Source: Phycisphaerae bacterium (GTDB lineage: Bacteria > Planctomycetota > Phycisphaerae > Phycisphaerales > SM1A02). Taken from it: 48,455 nucleotides of DNA. Positions 24,713 to 33,190 of this stretch are shown piece by piece. The stretch spans positions 1 through 48,455 of the forward strand of contig JAEUIU010000030.1 of assembly GCA_016795065.1 (NCBI GenBank), given 5' to 3'. Each line of letters starts with the position of its first letter. Positions within the stretch are counted from its first letter, which is position 1. Both the position numbers and the translations under genes were made by a program. The notes under the pieces are model-generated. The model had not been told where the DNA came from. It made no database searches and saw only the letters and a list, made by a program, of their open reading frames with translations.

Positions 24713-25264
24713 ATGGCCTGGATCACCAAACCATCCGCGACGCAGACGATTCCCACCCGAGCCGAGCCGTATCTCACGGCGGCGATGAAGGCGACCTGGG
24801 AGCGTGACCTCATACCTCGCTATGCCACGCGTCACGGGGCGTTGATGCCGATCCTGCACGAGATCCAGCACGCCCATCGCTGCGTTCCCTATCAGGCGAT
24901 GATCGAGATTGCCGGCTTCCTGAAGATTTCGCCAGCGGAAGTGCTCGACACGGTGACCTTCTACGAGGAATACACCACCGAGAAGCTCGGGCAGTGCGTC
25001 ATCGGGATCTGCCAGTCGATCGCCTGCGAGGTCTGCGGCCACAAGAAGCTCGTCGACCATGTGCGAAGCAAGCTCGGCATCGAGCCGCACGAGACCACCG
25101 ACGACGGCAAGTTCACGCTGCTGACGCTTGAGTGCCTCGGAAGCTGCGACACCGCACCGGTGGCGCTCTTCAACGAGACGCTGCACGAGAACCTCACCAT
25201 CGAGAAGGTGGACGAACTCATCGATCGTGCGCGTCAGGAGAGCGGTGGCGGCGGTCACCACTAA
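24713..25264 (+). CDS. nuoE: NADH-quinone oxidoreductase subunit E (24-kDa subunit)
   Basis: NuoE carries the N1a [2Fe-2S] cluster of the NADH-oxidising arm. The four cysteine ligands are visible as C-x4-C in 'GICQSIACEVCG' and C-x3-C in 'ECLGSCDTAPVALFN', the thioredoxin-like 24-kDa pattern. The N-terminal helical part 'GALMPILHEIQHAHRCVP' and 'VTFYEEYTTEKLGQ' also match. The length (183) is slightly above typical (about 165) because of an N-terminal extension of roughly 15 residues. A short unknown gene starts three bases after its stop, and nuoF starts inside that gene, so nuoE, the small gene and nuoF should be one transcript. Confidence 0.96.
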   Translation: MAWITKPSATQTIPTRAEPYLTAAMKATWERDLIPRYATRHGALMPILHEIQHAHRCVPYQAMIEIAGFLKISPAEVLDTVTFYEEYTTEKLGQCVIGICQSIACEVCGHKKLVDHVRSKLGIEPHETTDDGKFTLLTLECLGSCDTAPVALFNETLHENLTIEKVDELIDRARQESGGGGHH

Positions 25265-25267
25265 CCC

Positions 25268-25534
25268 ATGACCGACACTCCACCCAAGTCGATCATGAGT
25301 TCGCTGGGGGAGTTCTTTGGGCACATCGCCCGGGGCATCACCACCGACCCAAGCAAGCCGGTGACGCGTGAGGTGAAGCGGTCGGTGGAAGAGACGAAGC
25401 GTGAGGACGGTGTGATCCTCCGCCGGACCGTAATCGAGGAAGTGCAACTCCCACCCGACGCCCTTCCCCCCAACAGCACCTCCTCCCAACAGCAAGACGA
25501 TTCCAAGGACGATTCCAGCCATGCCGCTCACTGA
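25268..25534 (+). CDS. Small conserved-looking protein encoded between nuoE and nuoF
   Basis: It is an 88-residue protein of unknown function. The ATG lies three bases after the nuoE stop, and its last 14 bases overlap the nuoF start, so it is tightly embedded in the operon. The N-terminal half has an amphipathic segment ('MSSLGEFFGHIARGI') and a charged middle 'VTREVKRSVEETKREDGVIL' continuing to 'RRTVIEEVQLP'. The tail is low-complexity and rich in Ser, Gln and Asp. There are no cysteines or membrane segments. The position suggests an accessory or assembly factor for the NADH module of complex I; this is inference from context only. Confidence 0.75.
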   Translation: MTDTPPKSIMSSLGEFFGHIARGITTDPSKPVTREVKRSVEETKREDGVILRRTVIEEVQLPPDALPPNSTSSQQQDDSKDDSSHAAH

Positions 25535-26864
25535 AGCAGTTCTGACCAAGCGCATCCCGACCTTCCCGTGGGGCGACCCGAAGAACCGGCGGACGGTCGG
25601 CATCGATCAGTTCATGGCGACCGGCGGCTACGAGACGCTCAAGAAGGCAATCTCGATGCAGCCGACCGAGATCGTCAATCTCGTCAAGGACGCAAACCTC
25701 CGAGGCCGCGGCGGGGCCGGCTTCCCGGCAGGGCTCAAGTGGACCTTCCTCCCGCCGCCGGACGGCAAGACTCGCTACCTCTGCATCAACTGCGATGAAG
25801 CCGAGCCGGGCACGTTCAAGGATCGCCTGCTGGTCGACTTCGATCCGCACCTCATCCTCGAAGGCATCGCCATCGCCTGCTACGCATGCCAGCTCGACAC
25901 GGCCTTCTTCTTCATCCGCGGCGAGTATCACCACCAGGCGAAGGTGATGCAGCGGGCCATCGACGAGGCCTACGCGAAGGGAATCTTCGGCGGCAAGGGC
26001 CTCCTGAACGGGGCGTCGAACTTCAAGGTTGAGTGCTACCTCCATCGCGGCGCCGGTGCGTACATCTGCGGCGAGGAAACGGGTCTCCTCGAAGCGATCG
26101 AGGGCAAGCGCGGCTGGCCGCGCATCAAGCCGCCCTTCCCGGCGGTGAAGGGACTCTTCGGACGGCCAACCATCATCAACAACGTCGAAACGCTCGCCGC
26201 GGTCGGTCCGATCGTCGACAAGGGCGTGGCGTGGTGGAAGGGCTGCGGCTGCGAATCGAGCGTCGGCGGGCCGCCGAGCTACGGGCCGAAGCTCATGGGC
26301 GTCTCCGGTCACGTCGAGCGGCCTGGCGTCTTCGAGTGCGATCTCGGCATTCCGCTGCGGAAGCTCGTCGAGGACTATTGCGGCGGCATGCGAAAGGGCA
26401 AGAAGTTCAAGGGCGCGATCGCCGGCGGCGTCAGCATGGGCGTCCTGGGCCCCGACCAATACGACGCCGAAATGGACTTCGACATCGGCCGCAAGTACGA
26501 CGTCCTCGGCCTTGGCACCGCCTGTCCGACGGTCTTCGACGAGGACACCGACATGGTGGCCGTCGCCCGCAACCTGGCCCGCTTCTTCAAGAACGAAAGC
26601 TGCGGCCAGTGCACGCCCTGCCGTGAGGGCTCGGGCTGGATGCTCAAGCTCATCATGAAGGTCGAGCGCGGCGAAGGCACGACCAAGGACCTTGACCTCA
26701 TCCTCGAGATCGCCGGTTCGATGGGTCTCACCCCCGGCACGACGATCTGCGGCCTGGCGGACGGCAACAACTTCGCGGTGCGCACGATCGTGAACAAGTT
26801 CCGCGGCGAGTTTGAGAAGCGGGTGAAGCCGGTGTACGTGCCAGTGACCGTCGGGGCGCGGTGA
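25521..26864 (+). CDS. nuoF: NADH-quinone oxidoreductase subunit F (51-kDa, NADH/FMN-binding)
   Basis: NuoF binds NADH, FMN and the N3 [4Fe-4S] cluster. 'RGRGGAGFPAGLKW' (about 65-78) is the nucleotide site. 'NCDEAEPGTFKDR' and 'GAGAYICGEETGLLEAIEG' with 'GRPTIINNVETLA' are FMN-site signatures. The cluster ligands are in 'ESCGQCTPCREGSGW' and 'TTICGLADGNN'. The 447 residues are typical. Its ATG overlaps the small upstream gene. No nuoG follows; instead there is a 426-base repeat-filled gap and a minus-strand exoprotein gene. The remaining complex I genes must lie elsewhere, or the NADH module works with a separate cluster. Confidence 0.97.
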   Translation: MPLTEAVLTKRIPTFPWGDPKNRRTVGIDQFMATGGYETLKKAISMQPTEIVNLVKDANLRGRGGAGFPAGLKWTFLPPPDGKTRYLCINCDEAEPGTFKDRLLVDFDPHLILEGIAIACYACQLDTAFFFIRGEYHHQAKVMQRAIDEAYAKGIFGGKGLLNGASNFKVECYLHRGAGAYICGEETGLLEAIEGKRGWPRIKPPFPAVKGLFGRPTIINNVETLAAVGPIVDKGVAWWKGCGCESSVGGPPSYGPKLMGVSGHVERPGVFECDLGIPLRKLVEDYCGGMRKGKKFKGAIAGGVSMGVLGPDQYDAEMDFDIGRKYDVLGLGTACPTVFDEDTDMVAVARNLARFFKNESCGQCTPCREGSGWMLKLIMKVERGEGTTKDLDLILEIAGSMGLTPGTTICGLADGNNFAVRTIVNKFRGEFEKRVKPVYVPVTVGAR

Positions 26865-26910
26865 CGGCGGCCGAGTTCACAGCGGAGTGATCGCGGAGAA
26901 AGAGCCTTGC

Positions 26911-27213
26911 TCTCCCCCCGGCTGCGCCGGGGGAGAGCGGTGAGGCTTTTCCCTTTCCCGGCTGCGCCGGAGGAGAGCCGTGAGACTCTGCTCTCTCCCG
27001 TCGCGGAGCGACGGGCGAGATGTCATGAGTTCGTCGAATGACAGAGGGGCCTGCGTCGCGTGATCCTGGTTCCGCGAGGCCCCCTCTGTCAGCTGCGCTG
27101 ACATCTCCCCCGGCTGCGCCGGGGGAGAGCGGTGAGGCGCTGCTCTGTTCCGGTTGCGCCGGAGGAGAGCCGTGAGATTCTGCTCTCTCCCGTCGCGGAG
27201 CGACGGGGGAGAT
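26911..27213. repeat. Two ~110-bp direct repeats made of palindromes, after nuoF
   Basis: Copy 1 (26911-27021) and copy 2 (27104-27213) are near-identical. Each contains three hairpins: CTCCCCCGGC-TGC-GCCGGGGGAG, CCGG-(C/T)TGCG-CCGGAGGAGAG and TCTCCCGTCGC-GGA-GCGACGGG. Between the copies a 13-bp stem (GACAGAGGGGCCT with AGGCCCCCTCTGTC at 27040-27090) abuts a small stem TGTCAG/CTGACA. The array occupies most of the 426-base gap between nuoF (plus) and the beta-helix gene (minus), where transcription converges, so it may act as a two-way terminator or mRNA 3' stabiliser. There is no gene in this gap. Confidence 0.85.
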
Positions 27214-27290
27214 ATCCACCACGCTCACCTCTCCCGCGTCGTCGCCGTATGAGCCGGGTGCGTTCGGGGCGGTCAGACGATCGTTGCCCG

Positions 27291-29822
27291 TCATCCCCAC
27301 GCACCGAGCAGCACAGCGAGGTCACTCGCGTCGACGAGGCAATCGCCATTCAGATCGAACTCCGAGCCGACGCTGTTCCAGGCCCCGAGCAGCATGGCAA
27401 GGTCCGCAGCGTCGACGTGACCGCTGCCGTCGAGGTCGGCACCGGTCGCGCCCAAGAGCTGGGCCTCGACGGGACCGATGTCGCCGCCGCCCACTTGGTT
27501 GGCGCCGACGATGGGGAGATTGACGCTCGCGGTCTGGTCGAGGAAGTCCGCGAGGCCCACGTTGAGGACGATCTCGTTCAGGTCGACGCCGCTGGGCTCC
27601 TGGACCTCGGGACTCTCGCCGCCGTCGATCAGCACGCTGCAGGGCAACGGGCGGTAATCCTCATCGCCGGTGCCGTAGACGCGATCCGGTCCGCGGGCGT
27701 CGATCAGCTCGCCGTCAGGACCGACAGCGACACATCCAACGGGATTCGTATTGGGAATCGTGCCCGAAAAGGACTCGATGGCGGAGAAGCGCACCTCGGC
27801 TTGGCTGCCGAGCGAACACTGGGCGGCGAGCGAGTGCACGCCTCCCGAGGAGTTGTCGGTCAGGATCGAGTTCGAGATCTCGACGACATCGCCGGCGGAA
27901 AGCGCCTGCACACGAATGCCCGCCGCCAAACCCGAACCGGAGGAGACGTTGCCGGCGATCAGGCAGCGATCGATGATGACTTCGTCGGCGCCGTCGATCA
28001 CGATTCCGGCGATGCCGGTGCCGATCGCCGTGTTCCCGGCAACGATCGAGAAGCCGAGTGCAAGCAGGTTTCCGTCGCCCGGCTCGACGCGGATCGCCGA
28101 GCCCGGTCCGATGCCTGTGTTCGCGGTGATGACGCAGTGGGTGATCGTGGTCTGGGCCTCCGCGTCGACCATGATGCCTCCGCCGCCCAAGATCGACGAT
28201 GCGTTGCCGTCGCGGATGACCAGGCCGTCGAGCGATGTCGTGCCCGCACCGCAGGTGACCACGTGGCGCGAGTTTCCGGTCGGTCCTGCGGGGCCGAGTT
28301 CGCCCGACAGAATCGTGCGATGTGCCACCCAGTCGCGAGCGCTGAGGAGTGCTTCGCCACCCGCGAATCCGCCCAGCACGTGGACACCGTCCGTCAACAG
28401 AAACGTCGCGTTGACGTCCGTCCCGGTCGTCGGCTTGTAGGTGCCCTTCGCGACCCAGACTTGCCCGGGGCCGCCCGTCCCGGGGGCGGCAAGCTCGGCC
28501 AATGCACTTTGTAGGCTCGTATAGGCGTTGCCCCACGTCGTGCCGTTGTTGGCGCCCTGGGCCGCGGCGTCCACGAGAATGATCCGCGGACGGACGAGTT
28601 CATCGGCGCCCATGTCGGTGTTCGGATTGCTCGCAGCGCCGCCGTTGGCGAAGAACTGGTCGTCGACGATACGAGGTGCGTCGTCGATCGTCAGCGGAAG
28701 CGGTTCGGCGGTGTTGCCGTCGCCGTCGGTATCGGCTGTGTCCGCGGCGATGCACTCGCCCTGATCGATGCATGGCGAACCGTTGCCAAGCTGGAGCCGG
28801 AAGGGGACGTTGTTGCTGCTTTGGGGGACCGCGAACTGGGGGTCGTTGCCGATGGTCGTGGCGCTCGAGGGGTTCACGTTGTCCCAGCCCTCGATGCAGC
28901 AGCGCGACACCGTCAGGGCTGCAGAGGTGAGCCGGAACTGCGAGAGCTCGGGAGTGGCCTGGCCGGTGTTGCGGTAGAGGATCGAGCTCGAGAAGCTCGA
29001 CGTGGCGGAGATGTTCGAGAGGTCGATCGCCGAACCTTCGCTGTTGTCGGCCACCGTTGCATTCGCGAGTTGGATCGGTGCGGACTGGGCGAAGATGGCC
29101 GAGCCGGCCTGGGCGATGTTGTCGGCGAAGATGCAGCCATGAATGGGGAGCACGCTCGACGTGGTCGTCCCCGAGAGGCGAGCGATGCCTCCGCCTTTCT
29201 TGGCGGCGTTGTCGATGAACTGGCAACGAACGAGGTGCGGCGAGCTGTTGATCATCAGGATCCCGCCGCCGTTGGAGTCATCGCCCACGCCGTTGGCGTT
29301 GCCTCCGGAAATCACGACGCCATCGAGGAGGGTCGTCGAGTCGACTCCGATGGCCCGCACGACGTGGAACGAATTGTCCGCGGTGCTCGATGAACCGATC
29401 TCGCCGCTGAGCCGCGTGTTCGAGTTGGCGAGTGAACGCCCATCTGGGTTGGGGCCGGACCCGATGTATCCGCCGCGAAGCTTGACCCCTTGCTTGAGAA
29501 CGAAGCTCGCCGAGCGATCGGTTCCGGTCGTGGGGAGATAGAGCCCGTTGGCGACGCGCAGCTCATCGCCGGCGCTGCAGGCGTCGATGCCGTCCTGGAG
29601 CTTCTGGAACGCTGTCTCCCACGAAAGTCCATTCTGCTGGTTGATGGGCAGGATCTGATTGGCGCGCACATAGCGAGTCGCGCCCAGCGCGGCTTGGCTC
29701 AGGGCGAGGGCAAGGCAGATCGCCAGGGGCCACGGAGCCGTCGTGATGGACCGATCGGCTCGGCGGGCGTCGGTAGAGGGCGCGGTGGAGTGCGTCAGAT
29801 AAGTGGACGGGGTGCGGCGCAT
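27291..29822 (-). CDS. Secreted parallel beta-helix protein with dockerin-like tail
   Basis: It is an 843-residue exoprotein. The signal peptide has its hydrophobic core at 'WPLAICLALALSQAALGA' after a long basic N-region. Two right-handed beta-helix modules follow in tandem and are clearly duplicated. Each starts with a 'W-x-x-A-(F/Y)-x-x-L-Q' segment, then 'A-x-G-x-Y-x-P-T-T-G-T-D' and 'LSGE(I/L)G'. Short repeats such as 'GGGILMINSSPHLVRCQF' match the polymorphic outer-membrane type. The end carries two EF-hand-like repeats, 'DLDGSGHVDAADLAMLLGAW' and 'DLNGDCLVDASDLAVLLGAW'. The ATG at 29822 has GAGGAG six bases upstream; an ATG at 29885 also has GGAGG but gives too long a leader. I expect surface adhesion or polysaccharide binding; no catalytic residues are recognisable. 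Confidence 0.85.
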   Translation of the reverse strand: MRRTPSTYLTHSTAPSTDARRADRSITTAPWPLAICLALALSQAALGATRYVRANQILPINQQNGLSWETAFQKLQDGIDACSAGDELRVANGLYLPTTGTDRSASFVLKQGVKLRGGYIGSGPNPDGRSLANSNTRLSGEIGSSSTADNSFHVVRAIGVDSTTLLDGVVISGGNANGVGDDSNGGGILMINSSPHLVRCQFIDNAAKKGGGIARLSGTTTSSVLPIHGCIFADNIAQAGSAIFAQSAPIQLANATVADNSEGSAIDLSNISATSSFSSSILYRNTGQATPELSQFRLTSAALTVSRCCIEGWDNVNPSSATTIGNDPQFAVPQSSNNVPFRLQLGNGSPCIDQGECIAADTADTDGDGNTAEPLPLTIDDAPRIVDDQFFANGGAASNPNTDMGADELVRPRIILVDAAAQGANNGTTWGNAYTSLQSALAELAAPGTGGPGQVWVAKGTYKPTTGTDVNATFLLTDGVHVLGGFAGGEALLSARDWVAHRTILSGELGPAGPTGNSRHVVTCGAGTTSLDGLVIRDGNASSILGGGGIMVDAEAQTTITHCVITANTGIGPGSAIRVEPGDGNLLALGFSIVAGNTAIGTGIAGIVIDGADEVIIDRCLIAGNVSSGSGLAAGIRVQALSAGDVVEISNSILTDNSSGGVHSLAAQCSLGSQAEVRFSAIESFSGTIPNTNPVGCVAVGPDGELIDARGPDRVYGTGDEDYRPLPCSVLIDGGESPEVQEPSGVDLNEIVLNVGLADFLDQTASVNLPIVGANQVGGGDIGPVEAQLLGATGADLDGSGHVDAADLAMLLGAWNSVGSEFDLNGDCLVDASDLAVLLGAWG

Positions 29823-30104
29823 GGGGTCTCCTCGCTCAGAGCGGTCGGGACGGCTCTTGCGTCTCGTGTGTCTCGTGTCTCTCATGGGTTCGCCTCCGTC
29901 GCGCCGTCGTTCGCGATGGGGGATCACCTTTTCTCGAATCCGCTGCACGTCTTATTCGGGCACTCCACAAGCCCGGCAGGACACCCAAGGAACGCGATCG
30001 CATTCGCCGGATCGGCTCAAGGGGCCGACGTCGCGACAGCCGTCTCCAAGGCATGCAGTGTGATGGGCTCTCGTAGCGGGGCGGCTCCGGCTCCATCGCG
30101 TCGA

Positions 30105-30968
30105 TCAGGTGCGAGCGGACGGGACAGCCCCCGCCCGGCGGAGTATGCCGATGGCCAAGACGAACGCGACCAACGAGACCGCGCCGATGACGCCGACGGC
30201 GATCAGCACGTGATTTGTCTCCATCTCGGTTTGTCGAACAACGAACTGTCCTGCGTTCCAACCGCTGTTCACGAGGATGTGCGTCAGCATTGGCAGGACG
30301 ATCGATTCGGTACGCCAGGCCAACACGCCGAGCCAGAGGCCGAGAACCAGGGCCAATGCCATTGACGGCGGGTCGATGTGCATGAGTGCGAAAAGGAAGC
30401 TCGTGAGGAGGATCGCCGCGACTGGAGAGAGTCGTCGCATGAAACCGCGCTGGATCATGCCGCGAAAGAGCAGCTCCTCGACGGTCCCCGGCAGAAGCCC
30501 GATGGTGAGGATCCAGAGGATGGCCGGCAGGACCGGCAGGTTGTTCCAGATCGCCTCGATCGCCGCGCCGTCGCCCATCGAGGGAGGAACGCTTGCGGCA
30601 AGGAGTGAGAGTGCCGCGGGTACGCCGCCAGCGACCAGGAGAATCACTCCCTCAGTCTTGGTCACGCGCGGCGCAACGAGCCCCAGGCGTGTGCGAAACG
30701 GTGCGCCGGTGAGTTTCCAGGCCCCGACGGCCACGCCCAGCATCGCAGCTTGGGAGACGAGGATGGTGACCAGGGTCGCGCCGTACCCGCTGAGGTGGGC
30801 TTCGATCTCTGCAGCGGGAACTCCCCGAAGCGTGGCGAGGATCGCACCGACGATGGCGACACTCAGGGCGGCACCCACAGCGACGACGGCCGCGACGACA
30901 AAGGTCAGCGTTGCAAGGAGGGCGGAGTCACCGAGCGACGTCTTCGGTTCTGGCTGCATGGTGTGCAT
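30105..30968 (-). CDS. CPBP-family intramembrane metalloprotease (Abi/CAAX-like)
   Basis: It is a 287-residue, eight-helix membrane protein. The three conserved motifs are present: 'GTVEELLFRGMIQRGF' (EExxxR), 'FLFALMHIDPPS' (FxxxH) and 'LPMLTHILVNSGWN' (HxxxN). These form the glutamate/histidine metal site of the CPBP (Rce1-like) proteases. Members process prenylated or peptide substrates, confer bacteriocin self-immunity, or are uncharacterised; the substrate here is unknown. The gene lies between a pyruvate kinase and the beta-helix exoprotein, all on the minus strand, with 137 and 282 bases of spacing. An alternative ATG three codons in is possible. No peptide precursor gene is seen beside it. 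Confidence 0.9.
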   Translation of the reverse strand: MHTMQPEPKTSLGDSALLATLTFVVAAVVAVGAALSVAIVGAILATLRGVPAAEIEAHLSGYGATLVTILVSQAAMLGVAVGAWKLTGAPFRTRLGLVAPRVTKTEGVILLVAGGVPAALSLLAASVPPSMGDGAAIEAIWNNLPVLPAILWILTIGLLPGTVEELLFRGMIQRGFMRRLSPVAAILLTSFLFALMHIDPPSMALALVLGLWLGVLAWRTESIVLPMLTHILVNSGWNAGQFVVRQTEMETNHVLIAVGVIGAVSLVAFVLAIGILRRAGAVPSART

Positions 30969-31105
30969 GGAGGGAGCACTCAGCGTTCAGGCCCGACGGC
31001 GGGACAGCCCGCCGACAGGGGAGTGCCCTAGCATCGCACATCGAGCGAGACTTGGCTCGGTCGGCCGGAAGCCGGCTTCCGAGGCGCCTGATGCTCAACC
31101 CGTCC

Positions 31106-33058
31106 CTACGCGACCGTCGATGCCGCGCCGAACCGACGGGCGACGTTGAGCGCCCTCAGGATCGTCCGCTTCTTCGACTGGTGCTCTTGCATCCGGCTAA
31201 GCAGGTTGTCGAGGAATCGCACTGCCTCGACGATGTAGGGCCCCTTGTTGAGCATGACACACTCGGCCCGCTCGGCCATGGCCGCGTCGGTGACCTCGGC
31301 CCGGGAGGGGCGGCCGGTCTTGGCCATCGTCTCCAATACCTGGGTCGCCCAGATGACCGGCAGATGGGCCGCCTCACAAAGCCAGAGAATCTCCTCCTGC
31401 ACCTCGGCAAGCCGGTCGTAACCGACTTCCACCGCCAAGTCGCCGCGAGCGATCATCACGCCGACGCTGGGGCCGCTCAACGCCGCGAGCAGAAGGCTCG
31501 GGAGATTGTCAAAGGCCCGTCGCGTCTCGATCTTGAGGACGGTTCCGACGGCGGTTCCGTCGCAGGCATCGAGCCGACGACGCAATTCGATGACGTCCTG
31601 GGCCTCGCGCACGAAGGACATCCCGACCATGTCCGCGTAGCGAGCGGCGATCGGCAGCACTTCGAGGTCTTGCGAGGTCAGGCCATGCACCGGGATGTCG
31701 GTATCGGGGAGGTTGATGCCCTTGTCCTCGAGAATGCGATCGCCGTTGGGAGCTGCGTGCAGCACGCGGAGGTCAATGGCCTCGTTGGCAATCGCCTCGA
31801 TGACCGCCCCAATTCGCCCATCGTCGATCCACACCGCTTCGCCTACGCGGGCCAGAGCAAAGGCCTCGGGAAGTGTCGTGGTGATCGTCGCCACCGGTTC
31901 CAACACCGATGAGGGACGTCCGATCTGCTCGGACAGCGACAGTCGAAGATGATCCCCCGGGCGGACGACGATCGCTTGGGCTGTTGCCGGCAGCCGTCCA
32001 ACGACGGTCTCTCGCTCGCGCGTGCGTGGGCGGAGCAGACGCAACATCGTGTTCGACTGGAAATAGATGGTCCGATCCGAGGTAGCGATGACCCGCAAGT
32101 CGCCGGATCCGATGGCGAGCCGCTCGACATGCAGCACGCGGCGCCGACCGCGCGTGTCGAACATCTCGATGGCATCGCCAGGTTCGAGGGATTCGAGCCA
32201 GGCCCGCTCGATGGGCACCTCGCTCGGGCGCGGCTCGACGGCGTCGATCGGTCGCAGCACCACCGATGCATCGCGCACAACGCGGCCAAGCGGATCGCGA
32301 AGAGGCTTGATGCGGATGACCTCGGGACCCGGTTCGATCGGTCCGGTGCGCAGCTTTGGCCCAGCGAGGTCCATCAGGATGCGACACTCGCCACGGCCGA
32401 GTCGCTTGAGACGAGCCGATTCCGCGCGGACGTTCTCGCACATCCGAATCCACGCCTCTGGCGAGTCGTGGGCGGTGTTGATCCGGGCACAGCACATGCC
32501 CGCATCGACAAGCGATCGAACCAACCCCGAGTCTTCGGCGGCTTCCGAGGGCAACGTCACCATGATCCGTACCCCGTCGGGCTCGCGCTCCGCGTCTCCG
32601 GTGAGACGATCCCCCGGTTCGCTCTTGGCATCGGGCGTGATGCGCGACGGCCCGAGCAGGGCGGTGGTGCGGCGTTCGATGAGGTCGTGAGCGTCCCGAA
32701 GCGAGATCGGCGACTCCGGTGCGGTTTCGCCTGGGTCGACGTCGCACAGCCGCTCGAGATGGCCGATCACGCCGCTCAAGTTCTCAAGGACATGCGGCTC
32801 GATCCGGCCCAAGGACGACAGGCCGGACTCGGCGAGCGGTGCATGAAGCTCGCGCAGGTCGTGGCGACGGATCGCGAGATAGTGGAGGAGATTGCGGCGA
32901 CTCACGTCCGCTTCGGCTGATGTGGCTCCGTCAGTCGCGGCGGATTTGGCTTCCGTATCGTGGCGGGAACGCTCGAAGTGGAGGCACTCGCGTCGCAGCG
33001 CATAGAGGCGATGGAGGCAGTCGCGAGGATTCAACGGAGCGCTCATGGCGATCGACAT
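31106..33058 (-). CDS. Pyruvate kinase-like protein with N-terminal extension and no C-terminal domain
   Basis: It is 650 residues long. From about residue 160 it has the pyruvate kinase barrel and B-domain: 'MVTLPSEAAEDSGLVRSLV', 'ILMDLAGPKLRTG', the catalytic lysine and metal-binding glutamate in 'GTVLKIETRRAFDNLP', 'MIARGDLAVEVGYDRL' and 'PVIWATQVLETMAKTGRPSR'. The protein stops soon after 'AECVMLNKGPYIVEAV', so the usual C-terminal allosteric domain is missing. The first 160 residues are an extension containing 'RRNLLHYLAIRRHDLREL' and 'SGLSSLGRIEPHVLENL', seen in a less-studied long form of bacterial pyruvate kinases. The frame is open to 33187; I chose the ATG at 33058, and 33046 is also possible. 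It may convert phosphoenolpyruvate to pyruvate with altered regulation, or have another role. Confidence 0.85.
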   Translation of the reverse strand: MSIAMSAPLNPRDCLHRLYALRRECLHFERSRHDTEAKSAATDGATSAEADVSRRNLLHYLAIRRHDLRELHAPLAESGLSSLGRIEPHVLENLSGVIGHLERLCDVDPGETAPESPISLRDAHDLIERRTTALLGPSRITPDAKSEPGDRLTGDAEREPDGVRIMVTLPSEAAEDSGLVRSLVDAGMCCARINTAHDSPEAWIRMCENVRAESARLKRLGRGECRILMDLAGPKLRTGPIEPGPEVIRIKPLRDPLGRVVRDASVVLRPIDAVEPRPSEVPIERAWLESLEPGDAIEMFDTRGRRRVLHVERLAIGSGDLRVIATSDRTIYFQSNTMLRLLRPRTRERETVVGRLPATAQAIVVRPGDHLRLSLSEQIGRPSSVLEPVATITTTLPEAFALARVGEAVWIDDGRIGAVIEAIANEAIDLRVLHAAPNGDRILEDKGINLPDTDIPVHGLTSQDLEVLPIAARYADMVGMSFVREAQDVIELRRRLDACDGTAVGTVLKIETRRAFDNLPSLLLAALSGPSVGVMIARGDLAVEVGYDRLAEVQEEILWLCEAAHLPVIWATQVLETMAKTGRPSRAEVTDAAMAERAECVMLNKGPYIVEAVRFLDNLLSRMQEHQSKKRTILRALNVARRFGAASTVA

Positions 33059-33190
33059 CGTACGAAACGCATCGCACGCTCCTGCGCCGCGACGGGCTGG
33101 CGTCTCGCCTATCACGAGATCTGTGCGCAACACAAATAGCGACGCGCGTTCGGTGATCGCGTCCCCATAGAGGGCTCGCCAGGTCACCGC

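Noticed and set aside
26911..27213. Possible CRISPR array
   Set aside because: There are only two long direct copies, each internally palindromic, with no short regular repeat-spacer pattern and no cas genes.
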